From Helicobacter sp. 11-8110 (lineage in GTDB: Bacteria; Campylobacterota; Campylobacteria; Campylobacterales; Helicobacteraceae): a stretch of DNA of 64,000 nt. Positions within the stretch are counted from its first letter, which is position 1. Every line of letters starts with the position of its first letter. Shown here one piece after another: positions 8,547-16,630 of this stretch. The stretch spans positions 29,698-93,697 of the forward strand of contig NZ_NHYL01000006.1 in the NCBI RefSeq assembly GCF_003288905.1. The letters are read 5' to 3'. Both the position numbers and the translations under genes were made by a program. The notes beneath the pieces are model-generated. The model worked only from the letters and a program-made list of their open reading frames with translations. It ran no database searches and was not told the origin of the DNA.

Positions 8547-9710
8547 TTAGGATATTTTGGCTTTTTTGCCAATGGATAAAACTAATCCAATCATAATGCT
8601 CGTTGAGAGCATAGAGCTACCTCCATAGCTTAAAAATGGGACGGCGATTCCTTTAATGGGAATTAATCCTGAAATCCCAAAAGCATTAATAAGAAAAGAC
8701 AATCCTAAGATGATTCCAACTCCAGAACAAAATAAATAATACATTGTATTTTTACAGCGGTTTGCGATTCTTAAGATACGATAAATCATTACTAGAAAAA
8801 TAAGACTAATAACAAATAAACCAATAAAGCCAATTTCTTCTGTGATACCTGCTAAAATGACATCGGTATGCACTTCGCTTAAAAAACCAAGTTTAATAAG
8901 CCCATTTCCTAATCCTTCTCCTATGATTCCACCATTAGCAATTGCATTAAGAGAATGTTGTATTTGATAGGGTTCAGGGAGATTTTCAACGCGCAGAGAA
9001 TTAGCAATGGATTGTGGGAAGAAAGATAATATTAGATCTTGCGTTCCTGCCCACCACGCTTTAATACGCATAATGCGGTGCGCACTTGTAACAATCACCA
9101 AAATAAATAAAACAGACGCAAGGGCTAAAAGATTTGCAAAAAGCTTAAAAGAAGAACCTGCAAAAATCATCATCAAAGCTAAAGTAACACCAAGAAGAAC
9201 AATTTGTCCTAGGTCATTTTGCAAAATAGCAATGAGATAAACAGCAATTAAAAATACAAAAACATAGGGTAAAAAGGTAATAAATTCTTCTTTGAGTGTT
9301 TTGGTCTCTATAAGAGAGAATTTACGCGAAAAACTCCAAGCCAAAAAGACAATAAAGCCGATTTTAAAAAATTCTACAGGCGCTAGAGAAAAAAGAGGGA
9401 ATCTAATCCAGCGTTTTGCTCCACCAGCACTTGTAGCAAGACTTTCGGGGAGAAAATGCATAATAAACATTAAAAAGATTCCACCAAAAAATAAAATAAA
9501 GCCAAACTTTAAAACAAAGTTATCAGGATTGCAACGAGAAATACCCCATATTAAAAAAATCCCTAAGATTCCTGCAATAAGCTGTCTTATCATAAAATGG
9601 AATTCGCTGTAATCATAATATAAAACAGCAAAAGAGGAAAGTGAGTAAGAAAAGATTATGCTAATAGTAATGAGGCTTATGCTTAAAAAAAAGAGTGGCT
9701 TATCAACCAT
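8547..9710 (-). CDS. ftsW: FtsW/RodA-family SEDS peptidoglycan polymerase (FtsW-like)
   Basis: About 387 residues with roughly ten membrane helices. SEDS landmarks are visible: the K-R-W-I motif near residue 105, the long periplasmic loop with P-E-P-Y-Q-I and the motif G-x-G-x-G-N-G, and the C-terminal F-I-S-Y-G-G-S-S-type stretch (F-L-S-Y-G-G-S-S-M). These favour FtsW, the septal glycosyltransferase, over RodA. The frame extends to a GTG at 9746, but the ATG at 9710 is preferred because it overlaps the upstream gene by only 8 bp and the protein then begins next to TM1. Confidence 0.88.
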   Translation of the reverse strand: MVDKPLFFLSISLITISIIFSYSLSSFAVLYYDYSEFHFMIRQLIAGILGIFLIWGISRCNPDNFVLKFGFILFFGGIFLMFIMHFLPESLATSAGGAKRWIRFPLFSLAPVEFFKIGFIVFLAWSFSRKFSLIETKTLKEEFITFLPYVFVFLIAVYLIAILQNDLGQIVLLGVTLALMMIFAGSSFKLFANLLALASVLFILVIVTSAHRIMRIKAWWAGTQDLILSFFPQSIANSLRVENLPEPYQIQHSLNAIANGGIIGEGLGNGLIKLGFLSEVHTDVILAGITEEIGFIGLFVISLIFLVMIYRILRIANRCKNTMYYLFCSGVGIILGLSFLINAFGISGLIPIKGIAVPFLSYGGSSMLSTSIMIGLVLSIGKKAKIS

Positions 9711-10611
9711 TGAGAATTTTTCCGATAATATCTGCTTTATTGGCACTCATAAGATGAATTTTGTGGTGGATTTTGCAAAGATGATTAAAAAGTTCTTGGC
9801 TTTTTTGTAGTCCCACTTCAAATTCTATTCCTTTTTGAAAAGCTTTTTCCATGGATTTTAAATAATCTTGTGGAACAAAAACACCCGGTAGTTTATTGTG
9901 TAAAAAAAGAGCGGTTTTATAAGAAGTAATAGGAAAGAATCCAAACATTAATATACAATGTGTGTTGTATTCTTGATTGATTTGGTTTATCCATTGGAGT
10001 AGCTCTTCTGCGATTTCAAGATCATAAATGGGTTGTGTAAAAATTGCTAAAGCACCATTTTGAATCTTTTCTTGCATTTTTTTATAGAGATTTTGTTTTT
10101 TATTAGCATAAGAATTTAGCACACTAAAGGGGTAAAAAGGTTTAAAATCGCCTTGTATTTGGTTGTTATTAATGTCTTTTGCGGTATTTAATTGACAGAT
10201 GGTTTTAAGTAAAACATTGCTATTACCCTCAAAGATGCTTTTAGCTTGTGGCTGATTGCCATGTCTCATAGGATCACCGGTGAGTGCTAGGATTAATCGT
10301 AAATCAAGGCTGTTCATACCGATTAACTCGCTTTGGAGTGCTAGAGTGTTTCTATCTCTCATTGACATTGTTGTGATGCTTGGAATCTTAAAGGTATTTT
10401 GGAGTTTTAGACTTGCTAAAATCGCATTGTGTTTGAGTTTTGCAAGGGGAGAATCAGTGCAAACAAAGGCATTAATTTTGCTGGGGAGATTCTCTTTTTT
10501 TATTGTCTCAAAAAGCGCTTCTAGGGTAAAACTAGCTGGTGATGAAAATTCATATGTGAAGCATTTCTCATCGCTTCTTAGGGTTTTAATAAAAGTTTCA
10601 ATCATATTCAT
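9703..10611 (-). CDS. Methylenetetrahydrofolate reductase-like protein
   Basis: 302 residues with the MTHFR (MetF) TIM-barrel pattern: an early acidic segment containing E21 in Y-E-F-S-S-P (canonical E-F-F-P-P), A-L-T-G-D-P near residue 115, F-T-Q-P near residue 190 and G-F-F-P-I near residue 222. These map to the catalytic Glu, flavin-binding and folate-binding strands. It should use FAD and methylene-THF, but the modified EFSSP motif makes substrate or rate uncertain. No metE/metH lies in the window. It overlaps ftsW by 8 bp. It could be a divergent paralogue rather than the main MetF. Confidence 0.78.
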   Translation of the reverse strand: MNMIETFIKTLRSDEKCFTYEFSSPASFTLEALFETIKKENLPSKINAFVCTDSPLAKLKHNAILASLKLQNTFKIPSITTMSMRDRNTLALQSELIGMNSLDLRLILALTGDPMRHGNQPQAKSIFEGNSNVLLKTICQLNTAKDINNNQIQGDFKPFYPFSVLNSYANKKQNLYKKMQEKIQNGALAIFTQPIYDLEIAEELLQWINQINQEYNTHCILMFGFFPITSYKTALFLHNKLPGVFVPQDYLKSMEKAFQKGIEFEVGLQKSQELFNHLCKIHHKIHLMSANKADIIGKILNG

Positions 10612-10622
10612 TCACTAATAGC

Positions 10623-10646
10623 AAAAGCCTTGAAATTAAGGCTTTT
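10623..10646 (-). terminator. Hairpin between the secreted protein gene and the MetF-like gene
   Basis: Perfect 9-bp arms AAAAGCCTT (10623-10631) and AAGGCTTTT (10638-10646) enclose a 6-nt loop. The arm itself supplies a T4 run at the 3' end when read on either strand. It lies within 2 bp of the upstream gene's stop, so it likely ends that transcript. Confidence 0.5.
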
Positions 10647-11070
10647 ATTGAATCCCAAGAATTTTGTTAATTGTTGTGTTCATCTTGGTCTCAAGATTAT
10701 ATCGCACATTATGCTCTTCGTGTTTGTTTTGCTGAATCTGCGCTTCTTTTTTGGCAATAGAGTGATAAAGATTTTGGATTTTGGCTTGATCTTTTTGAAT
10801 CCTTGCTTCTTCTAAATCAAGCAAAAGCAAATCTTTTTCTAAGTGTAATTTATCATTAGTATTGCGATATTTTTCGGTTTGTTTGCGAAGATCTTGATGA
10901 AATTGGTATTGAATATTACGAATTTCTCTTTTTTGACTAAAGCTTGAATTGTGATAAAGTGTTTTGGTGATACCTTTTGGTGTTTTTAGTGTTTCTTTTG
11001 GTGGAAGTGCATAAACAAGAGAGGCAGTAAGCATTAAATGGGAAATAAAAAATAAAAAAATCTTTTGCAT
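10645..11070 (-). CDS. Small secreted coiled-coil protein, unknown function
   Basis: 141 residues. An N-terminal signal peptide is evident (positive start, hydrophobic core ~4-17, cleavage likely after the A-L-P region near residue 20). The mature part is almost entirely charged and Gln-rich, with heptad-like spacing from about residue 50 to 130, suggesting a long periplasmic coiled coil. No enzymatic motif is visible. It is a single gene flanked by a terminator hairpin and a divergent promoter region. No family recognised. Confidence 0.75.
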   Translation of the reverse strand: MQKIFLFFISHLMLTASLVYALPPKETLKTPKGITKTLYHNSSFSQKREIRNIQYQFHQDLRKQTEKYRNTNDKLHLEKDLLLLDLEEARIQKDQAKIQNLYHSIAKKEAQIQQNKHEEHNVRYNLETKMNTTINKILGIQ

Positions 11071-11136
11071 ATAGCAACCCTCTTTTATAAAATTAATCTG
11101 AATTATAACATATTTGCATTGTTTTGAAATTGAATT

Positions 11137-11145
11137 TGCTATAAT
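11137..11145 (+). promoter_or_regulatory. Extended -10 promoter element for the permease operon
   Basis: TGCTATAAT, an extended -10 of the Helicobacter sigma-80/sigma-70 type, lies 33 bp before the ATG at 11178. The upstream DNA is AT-rich with no clear -35, as usual in this genus. Confidence 0.6.
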
Positions 11146-11177
11146 CCTGTGGTAAATTTAATTTTATAGGTTGGTGA

Positions 11178-12422
11178 ATGTTTGGAATTGGAAAAAAACC
11201 TAGCGTGTTAGGTGGAACAATGATTATTGCAGGGACGGCAATTGGAGCTGGAATGTTAGCTTTGCCAACAATCTCTGCTGGAATGTGGATTTGGTGGTCT
11301 TTGGGGCTTATGGTGATTACTTGGCTTATGATGTTGCTTTCTTCTCAAGCCATTTTGGAAGTTAATCTCAATTATAATCCTGGTGCAAGTTTTCATACAC
11401 TTGTGCATGATAATTTAGGGAAATTTTGGAATCTTGTAAATGGTTTGAGTGTAGCCTTTGTTTTATATATTTTACTCTATGCTTATGTTAGTGGTGGAGG
11501 TTCTATGGTAGTGCATACTTCTGTGGCATTGTTTGGATATGAGCCTCCCAAGTTTTTATCAGGATTGCTATTTGCAATTTTATTGAGTGGCTGTGTGTGG
11601 TGGAGCACTTATGCAGTTGATCGATTTTCAGTAGTGATGATTGGGGGTATGGTTATTACTTTTATTTTTGCGATGAGTGGAATGCTTGGGGAGGTTAAAA
11701 CTTCTTTGCTTTTGGATTTGCAAAATGATGGAAGTAGTTATGGGATTTTTGTATTTGTGGCAGTTTCAACTTATTTAACTTCTTTTTGCTTCCATGCTTC
11801 GGTGCCAAGTTTGGTAAAATATTTTGGTAAAGACCCTGTTTCTATTAACAAATGCCTTATTTATGGGACATTGATTGCGCTTTTAGCCTATGTGATATGG
11901 ATTGTTGCGTGTGATGGAAATATTATGCGAAGTGATTTTAAAGAAGTTATTGCAGCAGGTGGGAATGTTAGTCATCTTATTGAAGCAGCAAGTAGTAATC
12001 TTAATGGTAGTTTTTTATTAAGAATGCTTGATGCTTTTGCATTTTTAGCAGTAGCCACTTCATTTTTAGGGGCAGGACTTGGATTGTTTGATTATATGGC
12101 AGATTTGTGTGGATTTAATGATAGCAGAATAGGACGAACAAAAACAATGCTTGTTACTTTTGCACCACCTATTATTGCAGGAATGATTTATCCTGATGGA
12201 TTTTTGCTTGCAATTGGTTGGGCAGGACTTGCTGCGACAATTTGGTCGGTGGTGATTCCTGCTTTACTCCTTAGAGCTTCGAGAAAAAGGATAGAAAATC
12301 AAGAAGTTAATTATCAAGTTAAAGGTGGTAATTTGACTATTTATGCACTTTTGATTTTTGGCTGTGTGGTAGGAATCTGCCATATTTTATTTGTGTTTAA
12401 TGTTTTGCCAATGTATAAATAA
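11178..12422 (+). CDS. HAAAP-family aromatic amino-acid permease (Mtr/TnaB/TyrP-like)
   Basis: 414 residues with about eleven hydrophobic segments. The N-terminus carries the family signature G-G-T-M-I-I-A-G-T-A-I-G-A-G-M-L-A-L-P, and F-C-F-H-A-S-V-P-S-L lies mid-protein; both are typical of proton-coupled tryptophan/tyrosine importers of the hydroxy/aromatic amino-acid permease family. Location is the inner membrane. Substrate (Trp, Tyr or Ser) cannot be decided by eye. It overlaps the next gene by a single nucleotide (TAATG), so the methylase-like protein is translated from the same mRNA. Confidence 0.88.
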   Translation: MFGIGKKPSVLGGTMIIAGTAIGAGMLALPTISAGMWIWWSLGLMVITWLMMLLSSQAILEVNLNYNPGASFHTLVHDNLGKFWNLVNGLSVAFVLYILLYAYVSGGGSMVVHTSVALFGYEPPKFLSGLLFAILLSGCVWWSTYAVDRFSVVMIGGMVITFIFAMSGMLGEVKTSLLLDLQNDGSSYGIFVFVAVSTYLTSFCFHASVPSLVKYFGKDPVSINKCLIYGTLIALLAYVIWIVACDGNIMRSDFKEVIAAGGNVSHLIEAASSNLNGSFLLRMLDAFAFLAVATSFLGAGLGLFDYMADLCGFNDSRIGRTKTMLVTFAPPIIAGMIYPDGFLLAIGWAGLAATIWSVVIPALLLRASRKRIENQEVNYQVKGGNLTIYALLIFGCVVGICHILFVFNVLPMYK

Positions 12423-14050
12423 TGCTAAAAGAATTATTGCAAATTTTTCAATACCTTCAAAAATTCCATAAAGATAATCTTGAGGTTTTAAGAATCATCT
12501 TGGAATTTTTGTTGATCTCCAAAGATAAAAAATTCCTAAAGGGATTGATAGAGGGGGATAAAGAGCAAATTGACGAGAATCTTTCTGAAAATTTAAGGGG
12601 TTATGGGCTAGAAGCCTTTAGTGCAAATCCAAAGATTAATCGCAAAAAAATTTTAAAAGTATTATTAGATTATGAAATTACTCCAAAAGATTTGGAGAAT
12701 TTTATTCAAGCTATTGTGATGCATAAGACAATTTTGGGGCTTTATGAATACGCTACTCCTATTGAAGTGAATCTCTTGGTTTGTAAGTTTTTGGATATTA
12801 AGAGTAATGAGAGCCTTTATAATCCCTGTTGTGGTTTAGGGAGTTTGCTATTTGGCGTGAGTGAGAGGAATTTTGATTATTATGGAGAGGATATTCAGCC
12901 AAAGATTCTTTATCTAGCTAAGATTTTATCGCTTTTTATAGGGTTTAAGCGGAGTTATTTGGAAGTGGCAGATATTTTTAAAGAATCTGCCTTTGGGGAT
13001 TTGGTAGCAAACAAAGCTTTTTGTTATTTTCCCTTGGAGATGCCTTTAAATCTATGGAGTTTTAAAGATGATGATTTGGAGCCTTTTATTAAGAGTATCC
13101 CTGAGATTCCTTTTTTGGCTTATACGCTAAGGCATTTTAAGCAAAAAGGAGTTTTTATTGTTCGCTCTTTATTGTTGTATAAGGCTTATGGTAAGCGTTT
13201 AAGAAAGTTTTTAAGAGAAAAAAGGCTACTTGAGGGGGTGGTGGAGTTTCCTAAAAATATTTTTCCACACCAAATTGAAGAATTTTCATTGCTTATTTTA
13301 TCAAAACAAGAGAACAAGAAAGTCTTTTTTGTTGATGCTCAAAAGTTCTATCTCAAAGAGGGCAAGTATAATAGGCTAACTAATATTGATAGGATTTATG
13401 ATAAATATCTTAGCAAGCAAGATTCTGATATTTCTAGGTTGGTTGATTATGAATCTCTTGATGATGGGAACTTTAAAGCCTCCTATTACACGCAAAAAAA
13501 AGATGTTTGCGATTCTGCGTTGCTTAGTGAATTTTTGGAGTGTATTTATAGAGGGCAGAGGGTTGAAGCAAAAAAAGATGGGGTTTTGGTGGATTGCTAT
13601 AATGCGGGAATTAAGGATTTTGAAGAATATGGCTTTAGTGAGAGATTTTTGGAATTTTCTCCCAAAAGCGATCAGAAGCGAATCGAAAAACTTAGAATTC
13701 AAGCTTATGATATTTTGCTCTCTATACGAGGAGTTTCACCCAAAGTAGCAATTATTGGAGAAAGAATAGGAGAGAAAAGGATTTTGCCTAATGCAGGAAT
13801 CTTGGTTTTGCGTCCCAAAAGCAGAGAGATTGCAGAGGCTTTGTATGTATATTTTTTATCTCCAAAAGGATTTTTGGCGCTAAGTGAGATTTATCAAAAA
13901 AATCAAGATCGCATTGGAGAAGAGCAAATAATGAATCTTTTATTGCCAAGTGGTTTTTTGGAATATCAAAAGTGCTTTGATTTATTGCTAAAAGAGGGTG
14001 AGCAAATTAAAGAGCACCAAAGAGCAATAAAGACATTGCTTGATTTTTAA
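12422..14050 (+). CDS. HsdM/HsdS-like N6-adenine methylase-family protein, probably catalytically degenerate
   Basis: 542 residues. Residues ~1-110 are helical like the HsdM N-terminal domain. A SAM-binding motif I appears as N-P-C-C-G-L-G-S-L-L (134-143), followed by Y-G-E-D-I (154-158) as motif II. Where the catalytic NPPF/Y motif IV is expected (about 200-208) the sequence reads C-Y-F-P-L-E-M-P, so the adenine-flipping/catalytic residues look lost. From about residue 360 the protein resembles an HsdS half-subunit: D-I-L-L-S-I-R-G, I-L-P-N-A-G-I-L-V-L-R-P and the conserved terminal helix. So it is an M-S fusion with no restriction subunit nearby. It may bind DNA without modifying it, or act as a regulator. 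Confidence 0.7.
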   Translation: MLKELLQIFQYLQKFHKDNLEVLRIILEFLLISKDKKFLKGLIEGDKEQIDENLSENLRGYGLEAFSANPKINRKKILKVLLDYEITPKDLENFIQAIVMHKTILGLYEYATPIEVNLLVCKFLDIKSNESLYNPCCGLGSLLFGVSERNFDYYGEDIQPKILYLAKILSLFIGFKRSYLEVADIFKESAFGDLVANKAFCYFPLEMPLNLWSFKDDDLEPFIKSIPEIPFLAYTLRHFKQKGVFIVRSLLLYKAYGKRLRKFLREKRLLEGVVEFPKNIFPHQIEEFSLLILSKQENKKVFFVDAQKFYLKEGKYNRLTNIDRIYDKYLSKQDSDISRLVDYESLDDGNFKASYYTQKKDVCDSALLSEFLECIYRGQRVEAKKDGVLVDCYNAGIKDFEEYGFSERFLEFSPKSDQKRIEKLRIQAYDILLSIRGVSPKVAIIGERIGEKRILPNAGILVLRPKSREIAEALYVYFLSPKGFLALSEIYQKNQDRIGEEQIMNLLLPSGFLEYQKCFDLLLKEGEQIKEHQRAIKTLLDF

Positions 14051-14070
14051 AAAACAAATGGAATTAACTT

Positions 14071-14106
14071 AAAAAAAAAGAATCACAAGATTATGGAATC
14101 TTGTGA
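14071..14106 (-). terminator. Strong rho-independent terminator after feoB
   Basis: TCACAAGATT (14083-14092) and AATCTTGTGA (14097-14106) form a perfect 10-bp stem with a 4-nt loop. On the minus strand the hairpin is followed by TTCTTTTTTTTT. It begins 2 bp after the feoB stop codon, and may also protect the convergent methylase-like gene. Confidence 0.85.
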
Positions 14107-14107
14107 A

Positions 14108-16225
14108 TTATATTAAAAAACTAGCAATTAATGCACCAATATAAGAGACAATATAGGCAGTAATAGTTGTTAATAAAAAGAGATAAACAATATATTTAAA
14201 TCCGCCTGCTTCCTTTCCAAAAACCACACTTGCAGCAAGGCAAGGATTATAAATCATAATAAATAAAATATAAGCAATAGCAACTTTTAAAGGAATGACT
14301 GCTTTGATAGTTTCCATTAAAGTAACGCTACTTTCATCAACTTCTGCACCTAAGGAATATAAAACTCCCATAGTGGAAATGATAACTTCTTTAGCCGCAA
14401 GTCCGCTAAGCAAAGCAACACTCATTTTCCAATCAAATCCTAGAGGCGCAAAGATTGGTTCAATGAGTTGTCCGGTTTTGCCTAAATAACTATTTTCAAT
14501 AAGCTGTTCTTGCAAGGTAAATTCTAAAGCCTCTTTTTCTTCTTGAGTATTAGCTTGTTCTATTTTTTGAGCATAGATAGCTTGGGTGTCTTCTTGGAGT
14601 GGGAAAGTGCTAGCAAACCAAATAAGAATCGTGGCTGCTAAAATGAAAGTTCCTGCTTTTTTGAGATACATTTTTGCTTTGTTATAGACAGAAAACCATA
14701 CAAGATTCCAGTTTGGGATTCGATATTTTGGCATTTCCATTACAAAGGGTTCATCGGGTCCTTTAAAGACGCTAAGGCGTAAGATTTTTGCCATAATTAA
14801 TCCAAATAAAGCCCCTAAAATGTAGATTCCAAAGAGCCAATTTCCTGCTTGTTCTGCGGGGAAAAATGCCCCTACAAAAAGCACATAAACAGGTAATCTA
14901 GCACCACAACTCATAAAATTGACAATAAAAAGAGTGAGTAATCTATCTTTGCGGCTTTTGAGTGTTCTTGTAGCCATAAAAGCAGGCACCGAACAACCAA
15001 AGCCTGTAACAAGCGGTATAAAGCTTTTTCCGTGTAAGCCAAATTTGTGGAAGAATCCATCAAGTAAAAAAGCGACACGAGACATATAGCCTGTTGTCTC
15101 TAAAAGGGCGATTCCAAAAAATAAAATGATAATGTTAGGCAAAAATAAGATAACTGCACCCACTCCGCCTATAACTCCATCAGCCAATAAAGAAGCAATG
15201 TGTTCATTAGCAATATTTTCTTTAATGCTATCGCCAATTCCAATAAAGAAGGATTCGATATAATCCATAGGAATTGCACCTAGCGTAAAGGTGAGCTGAA
15301 AAAGTAGCCACATAAGAGCCAAAAATATAGGGATTCCAGCGTATTTATTGATAAGAATTTTGTCAATTTTTTTGGTGTAGTTTGGCAGAATTTTGTTTTC
15401 GTATTTAAGCGTTTCGGTTACTAAGCCATTTACAAAAGCATTTAAATCATCAATAAAAATATCGCTACTTGATTTGGTATTGTAGATAATATAGAGATTA
15501 TTAAGAGATTCTTGTAGAAGTGGAGAGATTTCCATCCAAATGGGTTTTTCGTGCAAGAATTTAAAGAGTTTTTCATCTTGCTTGAGAAGCAAAATGGCAA
15601 TTTGTCGATTAGTGAGATTTAGTGATTGAATATTTCTATCATTTTTGCTATTTAAAAATTCTTCAAGCCTAAGAATCTCAGTTTCAATTTCATTGCTATA
15701 TACGCGTTTGTTTGATGAAGTGTTTTGCGTGTGTGTTTGAAGTGCCAAAAAGAGAAGTAATCTAAGATTTTCTTTGGTCTTAGCAGAGATTTTTAGGCAA
15801 GGGATTCCTAAGAGATTGCCAAGTTCTTTATGATTGATTTGCACCCCTTCTTTTTCCGCTTCATCGCTCATATTAAGTGCTAGAATCATTTTCTTTTGGA
15901 GTTCTAGTAGCTGTGTGGTGAGTAGTAGATTGCGTTCAAGATTGGTTGAATCAACTACATTGACAATCAAATCATATTCTCCATTGTCAATAAAGTCTTT
16001 AGTGATTTTTTCTTCTTCGGAATAACCATAAAGCGAATAAGTCCCAGGTAAATCGATGATTTCTAATTCATAGTCTTTGTAAGTGGTTTTGGCGTGAGCT
16101 TTTTCTATGGTTACGCCTGTGAAATTTCCAACTTTCATATTTGAGTGGCACAGGGCATTGATTAATAAGCTTTTGCCGACATTGGGCTGCCCTACAAGAG
16201 CGATTTTGATACTTTTTTTATCCAT
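14108..16225 (-). CDS. feoB: Ferrous iron transporter FeoB
   Basis: 705 residues. The N-terminal G domain has G1 G-Q-P-N-V-G-K-S (12-19), G3 D-L-P-G-T-Y and G4 N-M-S-D. A helical GDI-like region follows, then the membrane part with two Gate (nucleoside-recognition-like) repeats, including G-F-G-C-S-V-P-A near residue 410 and N-P-C-L-A near residue 660, where the conserved cysteines lie. FeoB imports Fe2+ across the inner membrane and is the main ferrous system in helicobacters. It overlaps feoA by 8 bp. No separate feoC is visible. A strong terminator follows and a Fur-like site precedes feoA. Confidence 0.97.
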   Translation of the reverse strand: MDKKSIKIALVGQPNVGKSLLINALCHSNMKVGNFTGVTIEKAHAKTTYKDYELEIIDLPGTYSLYGYSEEEKITKDFIDNGEYDLIVNVVDSTNLERNLLLTTQLLELQKKMILALNMSDEAEKEGVQINHKELGNLLGIPCLKISAKTKENLRLLLFLALQTHTQNTSSNKRVYSNEIETEILRLEEFLNSKNDRNIQSLNLTNRQIAILLLKQDEKLFKFLHEKPIWMEISPLLQESLNNLYIIYNTKSSSDIFIDDLNAFVNGLVTETLKYENKILPNYTKKIDKILINKYAGIPIFLALMWLLFQLTFTLGAIPMDYIESFFIGIGDSIKENIANEHIASLLADGVIGGVGAVILFLPNIIILFFGIALLETTGYMSRVAFLLDGFFHKFGLHGKSFIPLVTGFGCSVPAFMATRTLKSRKDRLLTLFIVNFMSCGARLPVYVLFVGAFFPAEQAGNWLFGIYILGALFGLIMAKILRLSVFKGPDEPFVMEMPKYRIPNWNLVWFSVYNKAKMYLKKAGTFILAATILIWFASTFPLQEDTQAIYAQKIEQANTQEEKEALEFTLQEQLIENSYLGKTGQLIEPIFAPLGFDWKMSVALLSGLAAKEVIISTMGVLYSLGAEVDESSVTLMETIKAVIPLKVAIAYILFIMIYNPCLAASVVFGKEAGGFKYIVYLFLLTTITAYIVSYIGALIASFLI

Positions 16226-16448
16226 TGATATTTCCTACTTTGATTGCTTTTGCTTCTTCTGCGCGCAAGATAATGCAGCTTCTATCAAGCTCTACTAGGA
16301 TTGTAGAGCCACCTAATGAAGTTTCTAGTTTTTTGATTTTTTTGGATTTACAAATACCAAGACTGAAAAATCTATCTTTAAGCTGTGCATCAACATCTAA
16401 TTCTGTGATGATTGCACTTTCACCATCTTTTAAATCTTCAATTGTCAT
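16218..16448 (-). CDS. feoA: FeoA, SH3-like partner of FeoB
   Basis: 76 residues forming a single FeoA domain: the start M-T-I-E-D-L-K-D-G, the central F-F-S-L-G-I motif (canonical L-x-x-M-G-I) and the L-D-R-S-C-I-I-L-R-A-E-E-A end. FeoA is a small cytosolic SH3-fold protein that supports FeoB transport. Overlap with feoB indicates one transcript. H. pylori has no typical feoA next to feoB, so this is an accessory difference. Confidence 0.92.
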   Translation of the reverse strand: MTIEDLKDGESAIITELDVDAQLKDRFFSLGICKSKKIKKLETSLGGSTILVELDRSCIILRAEEAKAIKVGNING

Positions 16449-16510
16449 AAGATGTCCCTTAAGAATTAGTTTAATTTGTATTGTAGTCTTAATACTCTTA
16501 GAGTAATATT

Positions 16511-16529
16511 AATATTGATTATCATTTAT
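16511..16529 (-). promoter_or_regulatory. Candidate Fur box upstream of feoAB
   Basis: Read on the minus strand, this 19-mer matches the classical 19-bp Fur consensus at 14 positions, including an uninterrupted core AATGATAATCA (16526-16516). It lies about 65-80 bp upstream of the feoA start, in the only gap before the operon. The adjacent TATTATAA (about 16528-16535) could be a -10. Iron repression of feo genes by Fur is established in many bacteria; binding here is inference. Confidence 0.6.
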
Positions 16530-16630
16530 AATAGAGTGAGTAAAGATTTTATAAAAGCAAAAAAGTTAGGGTAGAATAGGGTAAAGGGTGGATTTGTAAG
16601 TGTGAAACTTTTGGAATCTGTCTTTTGTGG

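Noticed and set aside
9711..9746. ftsW start at GTG 9746.
   Set aside because: It would overlap the upstream gene by 44 bp and put a charged extension before TM1; ATG 9710 is simpler.
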